This document shows positions 62,545 through 64,000 of a DNA stretch of 64,000 bases, piece after piece. Source of the stretch: Piscinibacter sp. (GTDB lineage: Bacteria; Pseudomonadota; Gammaproteobacteria; Burkholderiales; Burkholderiaceae_C); contig JAGOAS010000005.1 in the NCBI GenBank assembly GCA_017983795.1, positions 117,955 to 181,954 of the forward strand. The letters run 5' to 3'. The notes below the pieces were generated by a model. It saw only the letters and a list, made by a program, of their open reading frames with translations, had not been told where the DNA came from and searched no databases. Each line of letters starts with the position of its first letter. The stretch's first letter is position 1. The position numbers were made by a program, and so were the translations under genes.

Positions 62545-63825
62545 ATGAGCCTGTTCCCGCAGTGGCGCGAAGTGGCCGCCACCCCCGGCACCGTGGTGGC
62601 GCCGGACGAACGCCTGCCCTGGCCGCAGACCGCCGCGATGGGCGTGCAGCACGTCATCGCGATGTTCGGCGCGACCGTGCTGGCGCCCATCCTGATGGGC
62701 TTCGACCCCAACGTCGCGATCCTGATGAGCGGCATCGGCACGCTGATCTTCTTCGTGCTGGTGGGCGGCCGCGTGCCCAGCTACCTGGGCTCGAGCTTCG
62801 CCTTCATCGGCGTGGTGATCGCGGCCAGCGGCTACGCCGGGCCGGGGCCGAACGCCAACCTCGGCGTGGCGCTGGGCGGCATCATCGCCTGCGGCGCGGT
62901 CTACACGTTGATCGGCCTGGTGGTGATGGGCATCGGCACGAAGTGGGTCGAGACGCTGATGCCGCCGGTGGTGACCGGCGCGGTGGTCGCGGTGATCGGC
63001 CTGAACCTGGCCGGCATCCCGGTGAAGAACATGGCGCCCACCGGCTTCGACGCCTGGATGCAGGCGGTGACCTTCGTCTGCGTCGGCCTGGTGGCGGTGT
63101 ATGCGAGCGGCATGACGCAGCGCCTGCTGATCCTCGTCGGCCTGATCCTCGCGAGCGTGGTCTACGCGATCCTCACCAACGGCATGGGGATGGGCAAGCC
63201 GATCGACTTCTCCGGCATCGCCGCCGCCGCCTGGTTCGGCGCGCCGAAGTTCGCCGCGCCGGTATTCGACGCCAAGGCCATGCTGCTGATCGCGCCGGTG
63301 GCGATCATCCTGGTGGCCGAGAACCTCGGCCACCTCAAGGCCGTGAGCGCGATGACCGGCCGCGATCTCGACCAGTACATGGGCCGCGCCTTCATCGGGG
63401 ACGGCGTGGCGACCATGGTCTCGGGCGCCTCGGGCGGCACCGGCGTCACCACCTACGCCGAGAACATCGGCGTGATGGCCGCCACCAAGATCTACTCGAC
63501 GGCGATGTTCGTGGTCGCCGCGCTGATCGCCGTGCTGCTCGGCTTCAGCCCCAAGTTCGGCGCGCTGATCCAGGCGATTCCGCTGGCGGTGATGGGCGGC
63601 GTCTCGATCGTGGTGTTCGGCCTGATCGCGGTGGCCGGCGCGAAGATCTGGGTCGACAACAAGGTCGACTTCGCCAACAACACCAACCTGATCGTCGCGG
63701 CGGTGACGCTGGTGCTGGGCACGGGCGACTTTACGCTGCGCTTCGGCGGGTTTGCGCTGGGCGGCATCGGGACCGCGACGTTCGGGGCGATCCTGCTGCA
63801 CGCGCTGCTGAGGAAGCGCGGCTGA
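62545..63825 (+). CDS. rutG: Uracil/pyrimidine permease, RutG-like (NCS2 family)
   Basis: 426 aa nucleobase:cation symporter with about 14 membrane segments. Motifs [49 protein letters not shown], the NCS2 substrate loop [20 protein letters not shown], and [19 protein letters not shown]. It is closer in recalled sequence to E. coli RutG (442 aa) than to UraA. GAGGAG precedes the ATG. Other rut genes are not visible before the window ends. Confidence 0.85.
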   Translation: MSLFPQWREVAATPGTVVAPDERLPWPQTAAMGVQHVIAMFGATVLAPILMGFDPNVAILMSGIGTLIFFVLVGGRVPSYLGSSFAFIGVVIAASGYAGPGPNANLGVALGGIIACGAVYTLIGLVVMGIGTKWVETLMPPVVTGAVVAVIGLNLAGIPVKNMAPTGFDAWMQAVTFVCVGLVAVYASGMTQRLLILVGLILASVVYAILTNGMGMGKPIDFSGIAAAAWFGAPKFAAPVFDAKAMLLIAPVAIILVAENLGHLKAVSAMTGRDLDQYMGRAFIGDGVATMVSGASGGTGVTTYAENIGVMAATKIYSTAMFVVAALIAVLLGFSPKFGALIQAIPLAVMGGVSIVVFGLIAVAGAKIWVDNKVDFANNTNLIVAAVTLVLGTGDFTLRFGGFALGGIGTATFGAILLHALLRKRG

Positions 63826-63881
63826 GCGATGCGTTGCCGTGGCGCGGGCGCGGCAAGCGCGGCCCCGCGCGGGCTTGTATG

Positions 63882-63986
63882 GTTCGAGACGCTGGGGTGG
63901 AGAGACGCCCTTGGGGGCATCGGCCGCCAAGACGGACCGACGGAATGAGAACTCTCCCACCCCGCCTTCCAGCGTCGATGAGGAAC
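63882..63986. other. Strongly folded RNA candidate downstream of rutG, family unknown
   Basis: Nested complementary segments form a long interrupted stem: GTTC/GAAC (63882-63885 with 63983-63986), GACGCTGG/CCAGCGTC (63888-63895 with 63969-63976), GGTGG/CCACC (63896-63900 with 63957-63961) and AGAG/CTCT (63901-63904 with 63952-63955). It encloses two smaller hairpins (GCCC/GGGC at 63907-63918; TCGG/CCGA around CCG/CGG at 63920-63940). No open reading frame fits here. It may be a riboswitch-like leader of a gene beyond the edge or an independent small RNA; strand is undetermined. Confidence 0.35.
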
Positions 63987-64000
63987 TGAGCGGCGTCCGT

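Noticed and set aside
63882-63986. Glycine riboswitch
   Set aside because: A GGAGAG element is present, but the conserved CUCUCAGG segment and the usual core are missing.

Overview
The window looks like chromosome of a GC-rich betaproteobacterium, most likely Burkholderiales. The evidence is the codon use, the Bug-family (tripartite tricarboxylate type) receptor, the MHS and MipA/OmpV families, the liu/mcc leucine operon, AceK, and a Neisseria-like type II-C CRISPR locus. No rRNA, tRNA, insertion sequence or prophage was recognised. Coding density is very high, many genes overlap by 4 nt, and no gene-free stretch exceeds about 300 bases.

Layout. 0-6 kb: a solute-binding protein, the rRNA hydroxylase RlhA, and an AraC regulator coupled to a hybrid histidine kinase. 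6.1-11.6 kb: a compact CRISPR-Cas II-C island (tracrRNA, cas9, cas1, cas2, 11-repeat array), followed by a ParDE toxin-antitoxin pair at 11.6-12.2 kb. 12.2-17.9 kb: a complete branched-chain-amino-acid-type ABC importer operon (livKGFHM) ending in an alpha/beta hydrolase. 17.9-20.4 kb: a sigma-54 activator and a lytic transglycosylase. 20.5-26 kb: a malonate operon (GntR regulator, malonyl-CoA decarboxylase, receptor, crotonase, malonyl-CoA synthetase). 26-28.4 kb: GspA/GspB. 28.5-32.4 kb: an MHS transporter and envelope proteins. 32.4-41.3 kb: an acetate uptake and signalling cluster (kinase-like/exonuclease fusion, response regulator, symporter-kinase, DUF294-CBS protein, ActP, YjcH). 43-51 kb: small enzymes and the leucine degradation genes (HMG-CoA lyase, methylcrotonyl-CoA carboxylase A and B, hydratase). 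52.2-52.9 kb: a second ParDE pair. 53-62.4 kb: DinB, DsbA-like, acyl-CoA dehydrogenase, SDR, thiolase, AceK, carbonic anhydrase, isovaleryl-CoA dehydrogenase and a thioesterase. 62.5-64 kb: RutG-like permease and a strongly folded RNA candidate at the edge.

Working together. Leucine, malonate and acetate routes all feed acetyl-CoA, and AceK sets flux between the TCA cycle and the glyoxylate bypass, so much of the window concerns growth on small acids. The MHS transporter and YjcH-ActP share an 11-bp-phased CTGAC repeat array upstream, which suggests one regulator controls both uptake systems.

The most interesting region is the CRISPR locus. The tracrRNA promoter overlaps the cas9 start. The array is bounded by two terminator-like hairpins. 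Cas9 differs from the Neisseria enzyme at residues I recall as PAM-reading. A parDE operon fires toward the array. Its promoter has the same unusual architecture as the second parDE operon about 40 kb away.
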